In this document: positions 8,900-18,536 of the stretch, piece after piece | How positions within the stretch are numbered: the first letter of the stretch is position 1 | How the letters are laid out: each line of letters begins with the position of its first letter | NCBI RefSeq assembly: GCF_006715395.1 | Contig: NZ_VFNC01000001.1 | Coordinates: 3,720,001 to 3,784,000, forward strand | From: Streptomyces sp. SLBN-31 | GTDB taxonomy: Bacteria; Actinomycetota; Actinomycetes; Streptomycetales; Streptomycetaceae | DNA: 64,000 nucleotides | Direction of reading: 5' to 3' | The notes under the pieces: model-generated | What the model saw: only the letters and a program-made list of their open reading frames with translations | Database searches by the model: none | What the model was told of the DNA's origin: nothing | Translations under genes and position numbers: made by a program

Positions 8900-11038
8900 G
8901 TGCCGCGCAGAGAGCGTCCGCTGGACGTGGGGGAGAGTTCGTTACTCAGGTTTGCCGCCGATCTTCGCCGACTGCGGCAGGAGGCGGGCAGCCCGACCTA
9001 CCGGAAACTGGCCGAGCGCGCGCACTACTCGGCGGCGACACTTTCCGAGGCGGCCGCAGGGCGTCGACTGCCCACGCTGTCCGTCGTGGTGGCCTATGTC
9101 GAGGCGTGTGACGGCGATGTACGCCAGTGGACGGAGCGGTGGCAAGAGGTCGCGGCCGAGCTGGCCGCCGCAGACAGCGAGGCGGAGGGAGCCGAGCGGG
9201 ACGGGCCGGCCGACGGCACCGGCGACGTCGTGCCCTACCGCGGGCTGGCGGCGTTCGAAGCGGAGGACGCCGACTGGTTCTTCGGACGGGAGCGACTGGT
9301 CGACGCGGTGACGGCCCAGCTGGAGAAGAGCCGGTTCGTCGCGGTGTTCGGCGCCTCGGGGTCGGGCAAGTCCTCCCTCCTGCGCGCGGGTGTCGTGCCG
9401 CGCTGGCAGACGGCGCACGGTCAGCGGCGCGCGGTGGTGCTCGTGCCCGGCGCGCACCCGTTGCGGACGAGCGCGGCCGCTCTTGTCCCGTCTGCCGTGC
9501 GTTCGGCCGAGACCCAGCACGTCGATTCCGCCGCCGGTGACCAGGCCCTGCACCGGGCGGTGCGGCAAGCGCTGGCAGACCAGGGCGACGGCGCGGAGCT
9601 GCTGCTGGTCGTGGACCAGTTCGAGGAGGTCTTCACGCTGTGCCGGGAGGGCGACGAACGGTCGCAATTCATCCGGGCGTTGGTCGCGGCCGCGCACGCC
9701 GAGGACAGCCGCTGCCGGGTGGTGCTGGGCGTACGTGCCGACTTCTACCCGCACTGCACCCGTCACCCGGAACTGTCGGAGGCGTGCGGGGGCGCTCAGG
9801 TCGCCGTGGGTCCGCTGACGACCGACGAGCTGCGCCGGGCGATCACCGGGCCCGCCGTCCGTGCCGGGTGCACGCTGGAGGGAGCGCTGCTCGCGGAGCT
9901 GGTGGCCCACGCACACGACCGGGTAGGGGTTTTGCCTCTGCTGTCCCATGCCTTGCTGGAGACCTGGCGGCGCAGACGGGGCAACACGCTGACGTTGACG
10001 GGGTTCCAGGCCGCGGGGGGAATCGAAGGTGCCCTGGCCCGTACGGCCGAGAGCGTCTACACCGGCCTGACCGCGTCCGAACAGCGGGTCGCCAAAGGGG
10101 TGTTCCTGCGCCTGTGTGCGCGCTGGGGGAGGGCACCGAGGACACCAAGCGGCGTATCACCCGCGACGAGGTGGACGGCACGGACCCCGACACCACCGTG
10201 ACCCTGGAACGGCTGGCCGCGGCACGACTGCTGTCCCTGGACCAGGACAGCGTCGAGATCAGCCATGAGGCACTGATCCGCTGCTGGCCCCGCCTGCGCG
10301 ACTGGCTCGCCCAGGACCGCGACAGTGTGCGGGTCCACCGCCTGCTCACCGAAGCCGCCCAGACCTGGGCGTCGGTCGGCCGGGACCCCGAGGTCCTGCT
10401 CCGCGGATCGCGCCTGGCCCTGGTCGCCGAGTGGTCCGCCGGTGCCGCGCGAGACATGAGCGCCCTGGAGCGCGAGTTCCTCGATGCCTCCCGCGCCGCC
10501 GACCTGGCCGAGCAGACCGCCGCCCGACGGCGGGTGCGGCGCATGCGCCGTCTGATCGCGCTCCTCAGCCTTCTGCTCGCCCTGACGAGCATCGCCACGG
10601 TCGTCGCCGTCCGCGCCCAGCACAGAGCCGACCAGCAACGGGACATCGCCGCCTCCCAGCGCGTCGCCGAGCAGGTCCGGGCGCTGCGGTCGGCCGACCC
10701 CGCCCTGTCACTGCAGTTGTCGCTGGCCGCCTATCGGCTGGCGCCCACGGTCGAGGCTCGCAGTAGCCTGCTCAGCGCCTTCACCACCCCCTACGCCACC
10801 GAACTGACCGGCCACCGGGGCGACGTACCCGTGCTCTTCAGCCCCGACGGCCGTCTCCTGGCCACCGGCCACGCCGGGGGCGTACGGCTGTGGGACGCCA
10901 CCCGCCCGCACCGGCCGCGGGCCCTCGGCACGGTACCCGCTGTCCAGGGCAGTCCCGTTCTCGCGGAAGCCACGCGTGCCACGGCCTTCAGTCCGGACGG
11001 CCGTCTGCTCCTCGCCAGAGGTGGGCTCGGCAACACGA
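8900..11038 (+). pseudogene. HTH - STAND NTPase - WD40 signalling protein, frameshifted and 3'-truncated
   Basis: GTG at 8900 begins PRRERPLDVG, the usual opening of this Streptomyces family, followed by an XRE-like helix-turn-helix (RKLAERAHYSAATLSEAAAG). The nSTAND NTPase domain follows, with P-loop GASGSGKSSLLRAG and Walker B LLLVVDQFEEVF. A one-base deletion in a G tract near 10130 shifts the frame; the product continues as EGTEDTKRRITRDEV to a membrane helix (IALLSLLLALTSIATVV) and the first two WD40 blades (FSPDGRLLATGH, FSPDGRLLLA). Homology ends at about 11030, where it runs into a truncated gene from the other strand. Codon 15 is TTA (8942-8944). Full-length relatives exceed 1200 aa. 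Confidence 0.8.
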
Positions 11039-11896
11039 AGACAACTCGGAGCGGTACTGGTGGCGAAGCCGGATCGCGTATGTCCGGTCCAACGCGTGTG
11101 CCGTACCGGCCAAACCGGTGTCGGCGGCACAGTGGGCTTCGGCCACGGCGAGGCGTATCTCCTGGCGCTGCGCGAGTGCGGGTTCGCCTGGGCCCGAAAG
11201 CGCCTCCTCTCGCAACTGAGCGGGGCTGGCGTAGGGATGGCCGGCAGCGCGCATGCAATGAGCCCACTGTTTGACGGCCCGCCCGAAGGCCGGATCGGCC
11301 ATGACGCGTTTGTGGCGTACCTCCGGGAGCGAATCCTGCGTCACCTTGGCCTGGAACCAGGCCGCCAGATCGCCGTAGAGGACGCGGTCGGTGTCCGACT
11401 GACAGCCTTCGGTGCTGCGTCGCAGCACCATGCCGTCAAGCGCGCGAGCGGTGACGCCGTTCGGGTCCTGACCGTTGGCCGCACGCAACGCCTGCGCCCG
11501 GCGTTCCCGGGGCAGAGAGCGGAAGTACCGCTGGTTGACGTCCTGCTCGCGCAACCGGGCCATCTCGCGCTGGATGTCGCTGCCGTAGCCGTGTTTCCGG
11601 GCCCAGGCAACATCGTCCACCACATAGGGGAACTCCCTGGCCTGCGGTACGGGATTCCGCGGCACTGGACGGTACTCGAAGCCGTGGTCGCGCATACAGG
11701 TGCGCAGCAGGAGTTGTTCCGCCTGGTACAGCCGGTTCTTCTCCTTGGCAGTGAGGTCCCGTACGGCAGCACCGGCGGTTTTTCCGGCCTCTGGTGGTCG
11801 TTCTTCCGCGGCGACGATCAGGCCGCCCGCGGCCACACAACCGAGCGCCACCGCGAGGAACGCCCCTCGTTTCACTCTCCGCTTTGCCACGAACAC
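10988..11896 (-). pseudogene. secreted hypothetical protein, 3'-truncated
   Basis: GTG at 11896, or at 11890, follows GGAAAGGGGG. The N-terminus has a charged VAKRRVKRG stretch and a hydrophobic segment (AFLAVALGCVAAGGLIVAA), giving a signal peptide or anchor. The mature part contains spaced cysteines in LLLRTCMRDHGFEY, STEGCQSD, KQWAHCMRAAGHPY and EAHCAADTGL, a pattern common in Streptomyces secreted proteins of unknown function. The conserved sequence ends near RLRHQYRSEL at about 11040. The last 17 codons are antisense to the broken STAND/WD40 gene, so a deletion removed the 3' ends of two convergent genes at once. Confidence 0.65.
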
Positions 11897-12423
11897 CCCG
11901 CCCCCTTTCCAAGCGGGCCCCGGTCGGTGCCCGCCGACCAAGGGATAGCGGTCTTGGTTGTTCGACGTCGGCCCGAGCGGGCTGAACAAACAGACTCTGA
12001 ACAAGGACTCGGGCTGTGTAGGCCCTGACCTGGGTCTGAACCCGGCTCCGCCGGTGGGTGACGGGCCGTTGCTTGTGCCGAGTCGCTCAGTGTTTCTGCC
12101 GTCGGCGGCCCAGCCCGGGCCGCCCCAACCGACCGAAACCGGCGCCCGGCTGCAACGCGAGCACGTACGGGAGGTCGCGCGTGACGCGTTCGCGCGCCGA
12201 ATCCGGTGCTGCAGCCAGGCGGTGACGGCCGCGCTCGCCCGGGTCCGCATCGTCGTCGGCTGATCCTGTACCGCACATCCCGCTGCGGTTACGCGGCACC
12301 AACCTCGGGGCTCGGCGCAGCGATCTCTCGCACGCGGTCCAGGTGATAGGGGCGCTAACCGACCGGGTGGGTGCGCACGCGCGTCCTCAGGTTGAGGGTT
12401 GTGGTCGGTAGACCGGCAGGTCG
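11897..12423. other. no gene recognised
   Basis: This is upstream sequence of the secreted-protein gene. Open frames here are short, very Arg/Pro-rich and look like shadows. No hairpin or repeat stands out. Confidence 0.4.
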
Positions 12424-12921
12424 GTGGGGAGCGAACCGAGGTGGGGTTTCTCGGCCTCGCGGCCGGGGGTGCCCCACAGATCCGCAGCCCGGGAGAAGTT
12501 GTCGCGGGTCGCCGACGGGGAAGGCGACAACCTCGCCGCCCTCCTGATCGTCGAAGAGGGCCTCGGCATCCTGCGCTGGCTCATCGGCGGCGCCCACCGC
12601 TACCTGGCCGGCGACCGGGACCTCACCGGCCCCGAACGTGTCCCCATCGGCACCACCACCGCCTACGCCGAGGCCGAGGACCACACCGGCCGCTCGTACG
12701 ACGAATGCTGCCGCCTCGCCTCCGACCTGCGCGCCGAACAGACCACGCTCCACGCCGCCTACACCAGCTGGTGCCGCAATGAAGGCGCACTGGTGATGTC
12801 GTCACGCGCGTTCGCCGCCCGCACCGCGAACTCGTCGGGCTGGCCTCGCCCCTGCTGCGGACCAGGGCGAGGTCTTCGGCCCGGTCGTCTCCACGCCCAC
12901 GGCCTTGCGGTTGCTCGCTGA
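12424..12921 (+). pseudogene. unrecognised gene fragment
   Basis: Between about 12520 and 12790 the plus frame gives coding-like sequence with strongly G/C-biased third positions (LAALLIVEEGLGILRWLIGG, YDECCRLASDLRAEQTTLHA). Both ends look non-coding and there is no ribosome-binding site at 12424. I read it as an internal fragment of a lost gene; no family is recognised. Confidence 0.3.
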
Positions 12922-12977
12922 CGAGCGGGGCGCCTCCGTGCGGGGTGCGACGCCGTCAGGTACGCGTGCCGAACGGG

Positions 12978-14213
12978 TTACCGCCGGGCCGCGCGGCGAC
13001 GTACGAGCAGGACCGTACCCGCACCGGCGGCTACGACCGCGGCCGCGGCGCCCGCGAGGGGCAGCGCAGGACCGGAACCGGTGGCGGCGAGGTTACCGCC
13101 GGTGGTGGAGGCGCTTCCCGAAGATCCGGTGGCCGAGGAGTTGCCGGTGGCCCCGGATCCCGTCGTCCCGCTTTCGCCGCTGGAACCCGAACCGCCCGGC
13201 GAACCGCTGCCGCCCGTCGAACCACTGCCCTCGACGTCGAGCAGGATGTCGGCCTTGTCGTTCGCCTTGTTCACGTCGTACGGGCGGGATTCGGCATTGA
13301 GGGCCACTGAGCCCTTGGCCCCCGCCATCGCCTTGTCGATCTTCAGCTTGAAGGAGTAGGTGTTCACCTGGTCCTCCTCCACCCAGCCCTGTGCGATGTA
13401 GCAGTCGTAGGTCCCGGCTGTCGGCTTCTTGCACTCTGGTGCCTTGACCGCGGTCGTACCCGAGGGAATCTTGATCAGGACTCGGGTCGGCACGGGAGGG
13501 CCCGGGTTCACCAGCACCCAGGCGGGGCCGGCGTTGATGAACTTCACCTGCAGGTCGACCGTGTCTCCGACCCGGCCGTTCAGCCGCGCTCCCGACACCT
13601 GGAAGTCGGCCGTGTTCGCCGCCTTCACCCGCACCCGATCTTCGGCATAGTCGTGGTTCCCGGAGCTACTGCCGGTGAGAACGGAGCCGGGCCGCTCGAC
13701 CAGCTTCGCCGCGGGAGCGGTTCCGCGCATGGGCCTGCTCGCGCCTTCGTCGGGGCCGAAGTCATAGTCCCCGACGGCGACATCGAGATCCTCGTACAGT
13801 GCCCGATGGAGAGCCTTGAGCGTCAGCCTCTCGGGCGCGTAGACGACACCCGGCTCTACGGCCTGGTCGAACCCGCAGGTCATCTGGGATCTGGCCGGCA
13901 ACTCGTCGTACGAGCCGATGTCCCACCGCACGCAGTTCGAGGGCACGTCGGCGTAATCCAACCCCTGGGTGACGGTGTACCGCAGCCAGACCTTCCGCAG
14001 TGCCTGGGTGCCCTTGTTGCCGAAGGTGACCGGTGCCTCGAAGGTGCTCCCCGGCCGCACTCCGCTGATCGGAGCGATGGTCCCCAGCACCAATTCGGTC
14101 CCGGAATCATCGGCCACGGCGCAGGGAGCGGTGCCCAACGTGATCAGTGCGCCGGCGCCGACGGTTCCGACGGCCCTGCGAAGTGTACGAAAGCTGTGAT
14201 CGGAGCGGAGCAT
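12978..14213 (-). CDS. cell-wall-anchored surface protein (LAxTG sorting signal)
   Basis: 411 aa. ATG at 14213 has AGGGG seven bases upstream and begins MLRSDHSFRTLRRAVG followed by a signal peptide that ends near APCAVADD. Residues 40-330 are predicted beta-rich extracellular modules (PGSTFEAPVTFGNKGTQAL, VDLQVKFINAGPAWVLVNPG). A Gly/Ser/Thr linker (GSTGGSGSPGGSGSSG) leads to the C-terminal sorting signal LAATG, a hydrophobic helix and RRRAARR. LAxTG is the substrate type of class E sortases of Streptomyces. The protein is likely displayed on the wall; its binding partner is unknown. Confidence 0.85.
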   Translation of the reverse strand: MLRSDHSFRTLRRAVGTVGAGALITLGTAPCAVADDSGTELVLGTIAPISGVRPGSTFEAPVTFGNKGTQALRKVWLRYTVTQGLDYADVPSNCVRWDIGSYDELPARSQMTCGFDQAVEPGVVYAPERLTLKALHRALYEDLDVAVGDYDFGPDEGASRPMRGTAPAAKLVERPGSVLTGSSSGNHDYAEDRVRVKAANTADFQVSGARLNGRVGDTVDLQVKFINAGPAWVLVNPGPPVPTRVLIKIPSGTTAVKAPECKKPTAGTYDCYIAQGWVEEDQVNTYSFKLKIDKAMAGAKGSVALNAESRPYDVNKANDKADILLDVEGSGSTGGSGSPGGSGSSGESGTTGSGATGNSSATGSSGSASTTGGNLAATGSGPALPLAGAAAAVVAAGAGTVLLVRRRAARR

Positions 14214-15170
14214 GCAATGACCCCTGGGCGAAGTGACGAAGATGGGCGGTGAGCCGGACAAGGCAAGTTCCGTATCTCAGACACACGCCGACGTCGGACA
14301 GTTGTACCGGCGTCCCGTCGGTTCGGCCGCGGGGTTGCCGTGTGGTGAGTCTGCTTTCCGCGGGCCTGCGAGCGACCTCCTCCCTGGCGCAGAGCGCAGT
14401 GGTGAGGCGCCCGGTCGCGACTTGCTCCGCAGCGGTGTGCTGGAGTCCGAAGACGGCGGCGGTGAGCCAAGCCGCGGGGAGAGACGGGTCGAAGTCACCT
14501 GTGTGCCCGGCTCGTTGGATGAGTCGTTCGAGCCGCTTCTGCTTGCCCCCAGTCAGGGCTGGGTTTCGGTTTGCGGCTCAGCCCGCGCATTCCTCATGGT
14601 CCCCGCCCAGTGGCCTACGGGCTCTCTACGGCGGCGACGTGGAGGAGCCCGAGAACGCCTTGGGAGCGGGTGCAGGGCTGGAAGTGGGTTGGCCGCTGTA
14701 CCGGGCTTCATTCCGGGACGCCATTCTTCCCGCTGTACCTGAGGAAGAACTCCGAGCACCGGCCTCATAGAAAACCTGTCATGGCGGCAGTAGACATTGA
14801 GGGGTCGCTGGGGTACCGTTTTGCTCGTATCCAGGAAGTCGAAGTGGGCGCGGCAGACATGAACTGCCGTGCCGGTATGTCAAGAAGGACACGGCCCCGC
14901 GAGGCTGTGGGCAGTACCCGTGGTATCCAGCAGTGCAGTCGAGTAAGCGAAGGTAAGGAGCGAGACGCCATCAGGATCGCCCGGGCAAAGAGGTAGCTCG
15001 CCCGGGTACCGCAAGGCCCCGGATTGGAAGGTGGTCCCCGGTCACGCATCCGCGATCCCCGCAGCGCCCTTCCAGGCGGACCCTGCGGATACAGAAGGCC
15101 GGCGCAGTTTGCCGGTAGATGGTGTTGAAAGCTCGGGGCCTGAGCGCCGTTACGGCGCCCAGGCCCCTCG
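14214..15170. other. no gene recognised; atypical composition
   Basis: Nearly 1 kb without a convincing gene. The part from 14760 to 15000 is visibly less GC-rich than its neighbours and has a weak plus-strand ORF ([20 protein letters not shown]) that I cannot assign. It is possibly inserted and decayed DNA. Confidence 0.35.
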
Positions 15171-15332
15171 ACGCGTCGCATCGCCGCCCGCGCCCGCGAA
15201 CTCGTCGACCAGGGCACCCCCATCGAGGCTGCGTGCCGCATCATCATCCTCGAAGACCAGCTCGAAGAAGCCCAGCGCATCAACGAGCAACTGCGCGCAC
15301 AAGACCGCGAGCAGCCGACGACCTCAGCCTGA
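15171..15332 (+). pseudogene. C-terminal coiled-coil fragment of an unidentified protein
   Basis: The frame ending at the TGA at 15330-15332 reads [20 protein letters not shown] then [20 protein letters not shown], a good amphipathic helix typical of a genuine protein C-terminus. No start lies upstream in frame with a ribosome-binding site, so this is a remnant. The family is not recognised. Confidence 0.35.
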
Positions 15333-15601
15333 ACGGGCAGACACCGACCGCCGACGGGGCAATGAGCCCCGCCCTCGCGTGTTACTTCGCCGTGGCGTAT
15401 ACGGCGCGGCTCGGGCCGAGGCGGCGGATGCCGGGGATGGCGGCGCGGAGTACCTCTTGACTTGGGGCCGGGGCGGCGTGCAGATGAGACGGATACAGAC
15501 CTGAGTGCCCGTACGTCTTCGGCGGCGCGTCATATCGAGCGCTCCTTTGAATCACACAGGCGATGGATCACCCGTCCCGCTCTCCGGGTAACGTCAGGGG
15601 C

Positions 15602-17287
15602 ATGAGTCATCCGCACCCCGAGCTGAAAGCCGCCCCGCCCCTTCCCGAAGGAGGGCTGCGGGTCATCGCCCTGGGCGGCCTAGGCGAGATCGGCCGCAAC
15701 ATGACCGTCTTCGAGCATGCCGGCAAGCTGCTCATCGTCGACTGCGGCGTGCTGTTCCCCGAGGAGACCCAGCCCGGCGTGGACGTGATCCTGCCGGACT
15801 TCACCTCGATCCGGGACCGGCTGGACGACGTCGTGGGCCTGGTCCTCACCCATGGCCACGAAGACCACATCGGCGGCGTGCCGTACCTGCTGCGCGAGCG
15901 GCGCGACATTCCCGTCGTCGGTTCCAAGCTGACGCTGGCGTTCCTGGAGGCCAAGCTCAAGGAGCACGGCATCCGGCCGCGCACGGTACGGGTACGGGAG
16001 GGCGACCGGCGTGGCTTCGGGCCCTTCGACTGCGAGTTCGTGGCGGTCAACCACTCCATCCCCGACAGTCTCGCGGTCGCGATCCGCACCCAGGCCGGGA
16101 TGGTGCTGCACACCGGCGACTTCAAGATGGACCAGTTCCCTCTCGACGACCGCATCACCGATCTGCGTGCCTTCGCCCGCCTTGGCGATGAGGGCGTGGA
16201 CCTGTTCCTCACCGATTCCACCAACGCCGAAGTACCCGGCTTCACCACCTCCGAGCGAGAGCTGAACCCGGCGATCGAGCAGGTGATGCGCACCGCGCCG
16301 CGCCGGGTCATCGTCTCCAGCTTCGCCAGCCACGTGCACCGCATCCAGCAGGTCCTGGACGCCGCCCACCAGCACGGCCGCAAGGTCGCCTTCGTCGGCC
16401 GGTCGATGGTCCGCAACATGGGCATCGCCCGTGACCTGGGCTATCTGAAGGTCCCCTCTGGTCTGGTCGTGAGCACGAAGGAGCTGGAGAAACTCCCGGA
16501 CCACAAGATCACCCTGGTGTGCACCGGCTCCCAGGGCGAGCCGATGGCCGCGCTGTCACGGATGGCCAACCGCGACCACATGATCCGCATCGGCGAGGGC
16601 GACACCGTCCTGCTGGCCAGCTCCCTCATTCCCGGCAACGAGAACGCCATCTACCGGGTGATCAACGGTCTCACCCGGTGGGGCGCCCACGTGGTCCACA
16701 AGGGCAACGCCAAGGTGCACGTCTCCGGGCACGCCAGCGCCGGCGAACTCGTCTACTGCTACAACATCGTCAAGCCCCGCAACGTCATGCCCGTGCACGG
16801 CGAATGGCGCCACCTGCGGGCCAACGGCGACCTCGCCATCCGTACCGGTGTCGACCCCGAACGGGTCGTCATCGCCGAGGACGGCGTCGTCGTCGACCTG
16901 GTCGACGGGCGCGCGTCCATCACCGGCAAGGTCCCCGCGGGCAACGTCTACGTGGACGGCATGGAGGTCGGCGGCGCCACCGAAGCGTCCCTCAAGGACC
17001 GCCTCACCCTCGCCGCCGAAGGCGTGGTCACGGTAGTGGCGATCGTCGACGCCGACACCGGCGCGCTGGCCGAGGCCCCCGACTTCCTGGCCCGGGGCTT
17101 CGTACACGACGACGCCACCTTCGAGTCGGTCATCCCCGTCATTGAGAAGGCCCTGGCCACTGCTGCCGAGGAAGGCGTCGGGGACGCCCGCCAGCTCGAA
17201 CAGCTCGTCGCCCGCGCCGTGGCGAACTGGGCGTTCCGCACCCACCGCCGCAAGCCCCTCATCATCCCCGTCATCGTCGACGCCTAA
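15602..17287 (+). CDS. rnj: ribonuclease J
   Basis: 561 aa, full length. Beta-CASP metallo-beta-lactamase nuclease: N-terminal LRVIALGGLGEIGRNM, metal motif LTHGHEDHIGG (about residues 83-93), VNHSIPDSLAV, HTGDFKMD, beta-CASP motifs (SSFASHVHRIQQ, GRSMVRNMGIA, CTGSQGEPMAAL) and HVSGHASAGE near residue 378. It is a cytoplasmic 5'-3' exo-/endoribonuclease acting in mRNA decay and rRNA maturation. ATG 15602 is chosen over 15563 because it fits the family N-terminus. Streptomyces usually has a core copy near dapA; this copy has no such neighbours, so it may be a second paralogue. Confidence 0.93.
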   Translation: MSHPHPELKAAPPLPEGGLRVIALGGLGEIGRNMTVFEHAGKLLIVDCGVLFPEETQPGVDVILPDFTSIRDRLDDVVGLVLTHGHEDHIGGVPYLLRERRDIPVVGSKLTLAFLEAKLKEHGIRPRTVRVREGDRRGFGPFDCEFVAVNHSIPDSLAVAIRTQAGMVLHTGDFKMDQFPLDDRITDLRAFARLGDEGVDLFLTDSTNAEVPGFTTSERELNPAIEQVMRTAPRRVIVSSFASHVHRIQQVLDAAHQHGRKVAFVGRSMVRNMGIARDLGYLKVPSGLVVSTKELEKLPDHKITLVCTGSQGEPMAALSRMANRDHMIRIGEGDTVLLASSLIPGNENAIYRVINGLTRWGAHVVHKGNAKVHVSGHASAGELVYCYNIVKPRNVMPVHGEWRHLRANGDLAIRTGVDPERVVIAEDGVVVDLVDGRASITGKVPAGNVYVDGMEVGGATEASLKDRLTLAAEGVVTVVAIVDADTGALAEAPDFLARGFVHDDATFESVIPVIEKALATAAEEGVGDARQLEQLVARAVANWAFRTHRRKPLIIPVIVDA

Positions 17288-17300
17288 GCCCCGGCCCGGC

Positions 17301-17346
17301 GGCACGGCCCCCGGTTCCGGCCGCGGCCGGAACCGGGGGCCGTGCC
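17301..17346. terminator. 46-bp perfect palindrome terminator
   Basis: Two 23-nt arms (17301-17323 and 17324-17346) are exactly complementary with no spacer; the centre is GGCCGCGGCC. It starts 14 bp after the RNase J stop. In RNA this forms a very strong hairpin, typical of T-less Streptomyces terminators. Confidence 0.85.
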
Positions 17347-17426
17347 GGCCGCGGCCGCGTGTGCACGACGGCCGTCATCTGGCGCGACCGCAACTTCACG
17401 GCCGACTACCTGTCGGGACACGGCGA

Positions 17427-17458
17427 AGGGCCCGTCGGCGTGCGCCGCAGCGGGCCCT
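17427..17458. terminator. second hairpin, probable terminator
   Basis: AGGGCCCG (17427-17434) pairs with CGGGCCCT (17451-17458), and inside it CGGCG pairs with CGCCG. It lies 80 bp beyond the palindromic terminator, before the DUF5707 gene, and probably insulates that gene from RNase J transcription. Confidence 0.5.
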
Positions 17459-17549
17459 CTTGGGGTCGCAGAAGACCCGGGGGCGCGGACATCAATTGAG
17501 TGTCACTTTGAGGAACACGCACTCAAGGCTCCTTACTTAGAAGGGAGTT

Positions 17550-17563
17550 GAGTACGTGTACTC
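17550..17563. promoter_or_regulatory. possible operator, inverted repeat
   Basis: GAGTAC-GT-GTACTC is a perfect 6+6 inverted repeat about 90 bp upstream of the DUF5707 start, next to another repeat, TTGAGTG/CACTCAA, at about 17495-17527. It could be a regulator binding site; no promoter was mapped. Confidence 0.3.
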
Positions 17564-17652
17564 ATACCCGGGGGCTTGCTGTGCGGCCAAGCTGGGGACA
17601 CGGCGCCACCCAGGGCGCTGTGATCCAGCTGAGACTGTCGGGGGAATCTTCC

Positions 17653-18102
17653 ATGTCGCGTCGTATCGTCATCTCCGCAGCTGCCGGTGCCGTGGTCCTC
17701 GCAGGCGCGGGTGCCTTCGCTTTTGCATACGCCGGCAACCAGGCGCCGGTACTGACGCACAGCACGGTGCGCTACACCGCTCCCGGCGCGGACCGTGCCG
17801 GCTCGCTGACGTTCACCACCGACGTCACCGCCCCCTCGGGCGTGAAGAGGGTGAAGGTGCTGGCCTGGCCGACTACCTCGTCGCTGGCGAAGAAGGCGCC
17901 CACCGCCAAGGAAATGGCCCAAGCCGAATCAGCCCTTTGCACGCCCTCGGGTGGACACACCGCGCGCTGCACCTACCGCGTCACCGTCTCCCGCGCCGAT
18001 GCCGACACCACCCCGCGGGGACAGTGGTACGTGGCCGTCCTGGCCACGGCCAAGGACAGCCGTACCACCCTCGACACCAAGGCCGCCAACTTCACCGTAT
18101 GA
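17653..18102 (+). CDS. secreted DUF5707 domain protein
   Basis: 149 aa. ATG at 17653 with GGGGGAA upstream. MSRRIVISAAAGAVVLAGAG followed by AFAFAYAGNQAP is a signal peptide. The mature part matches DUF5707: VRYTAPGADRAGSLTFTTDV, GVKRVKVLAWPTTS, CTPSGGHTARCTYRVTV, QWYVAVLATAKD. Two cysteines about 11 residues apart may form a disulfide outside the cell. The family is common in Streptomyces and its function is unknown. It stands alone between the RNase J terminators and a MerR remnant. Confidence 0.85.
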   Translation: MSRRIVISAAAGAVVLAGAGAFAFAYAGNQAPVLTHSTVRYTAPGADRAGSLTFTTDVTAPSGVKRVKVLAWPTTSSLAKKAPTAKEMAQAESALCTPSGGHTARCTYRVTVSRADADTTPRGQWYVAVLATAKDSRTTLDTKAANFTV

Positions 18103-18209
18103 CCCACATACGCGTGTGCGAGCGATACGGCTGCAACCAAGAAGTCACGCCCCTGCTCACCGCGACCGGAACGCGGCAATGAAGGCCACCGCCTCTGAGA
18201 CGAGGCGCG

Positions 18210-18427
18210 GTGACCGCACTGCGGGTGATCGAGGCCGCCCAGCAGCTCGGGTTGAGCTTGGTCGCCGAACTGCAGGAGGCCGGTCCAGGCGCCGAGCCGC
18301 AGTCAAGCTCGCCGAGGTCCAGCAGTCGGTCGGCGCAGTCGCCCTCGGTGAGCCGGTCGCGGAAGTCGGACAGAACGCTGTGGTGGAAGCCGGTGTCTGC
18401 CGGCTCCAGGCCGAAGGGCGTACTTGA
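18210..18427 (+). pseudogene. MerR-family regulator remnant
   Basis: VTALRVIEAAQQLGLSL and VAELQEAG resemble the helix after the DNA-binding domain of MerR regulators. After a frame change near 18297 comes AVKLAEVQQ, which resembles the dimerisation helix. The recognition helix-turn-helix and any effector domain are missing. It is short and the match is by eye only. Confidence 0.4.
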
Positions 18428-18502
18428 AGTCGTTGCGGCAGCGCTCCGTGACGCTATCGGCTCCCATCGGTCGAGGTCGTCAGCGCCAGTCGACCATTTT
18501 CA

Positions 18503-18530
18503 TAGACTGTGAATATAAAAACGTTATGCT
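18503..18530 (+). promoter_or_regulatory. promoter of the marR-efflux operon, leaderless
   Basis: TAGACT at 18503-18508 and TATGCT at 18525-18530 with a 16-bp spacer form a good -35/-10 pair in an unusually AT-rich patch. The GTG start of the MarR gene begins 7 bases after the -10 box, so transcription should start at the start codon itself, giving a leaderless mRNA. Confidence 0.6.
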
Positions 18531-18536
18531 TCTAGG

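Noticed and set aside
12012..12302. Small Arg/Gly-rich ORFs on both strands
   Set aside because: No ribosome-binding sites, no domain similarity and overlapping alternatives; treated as shadows.
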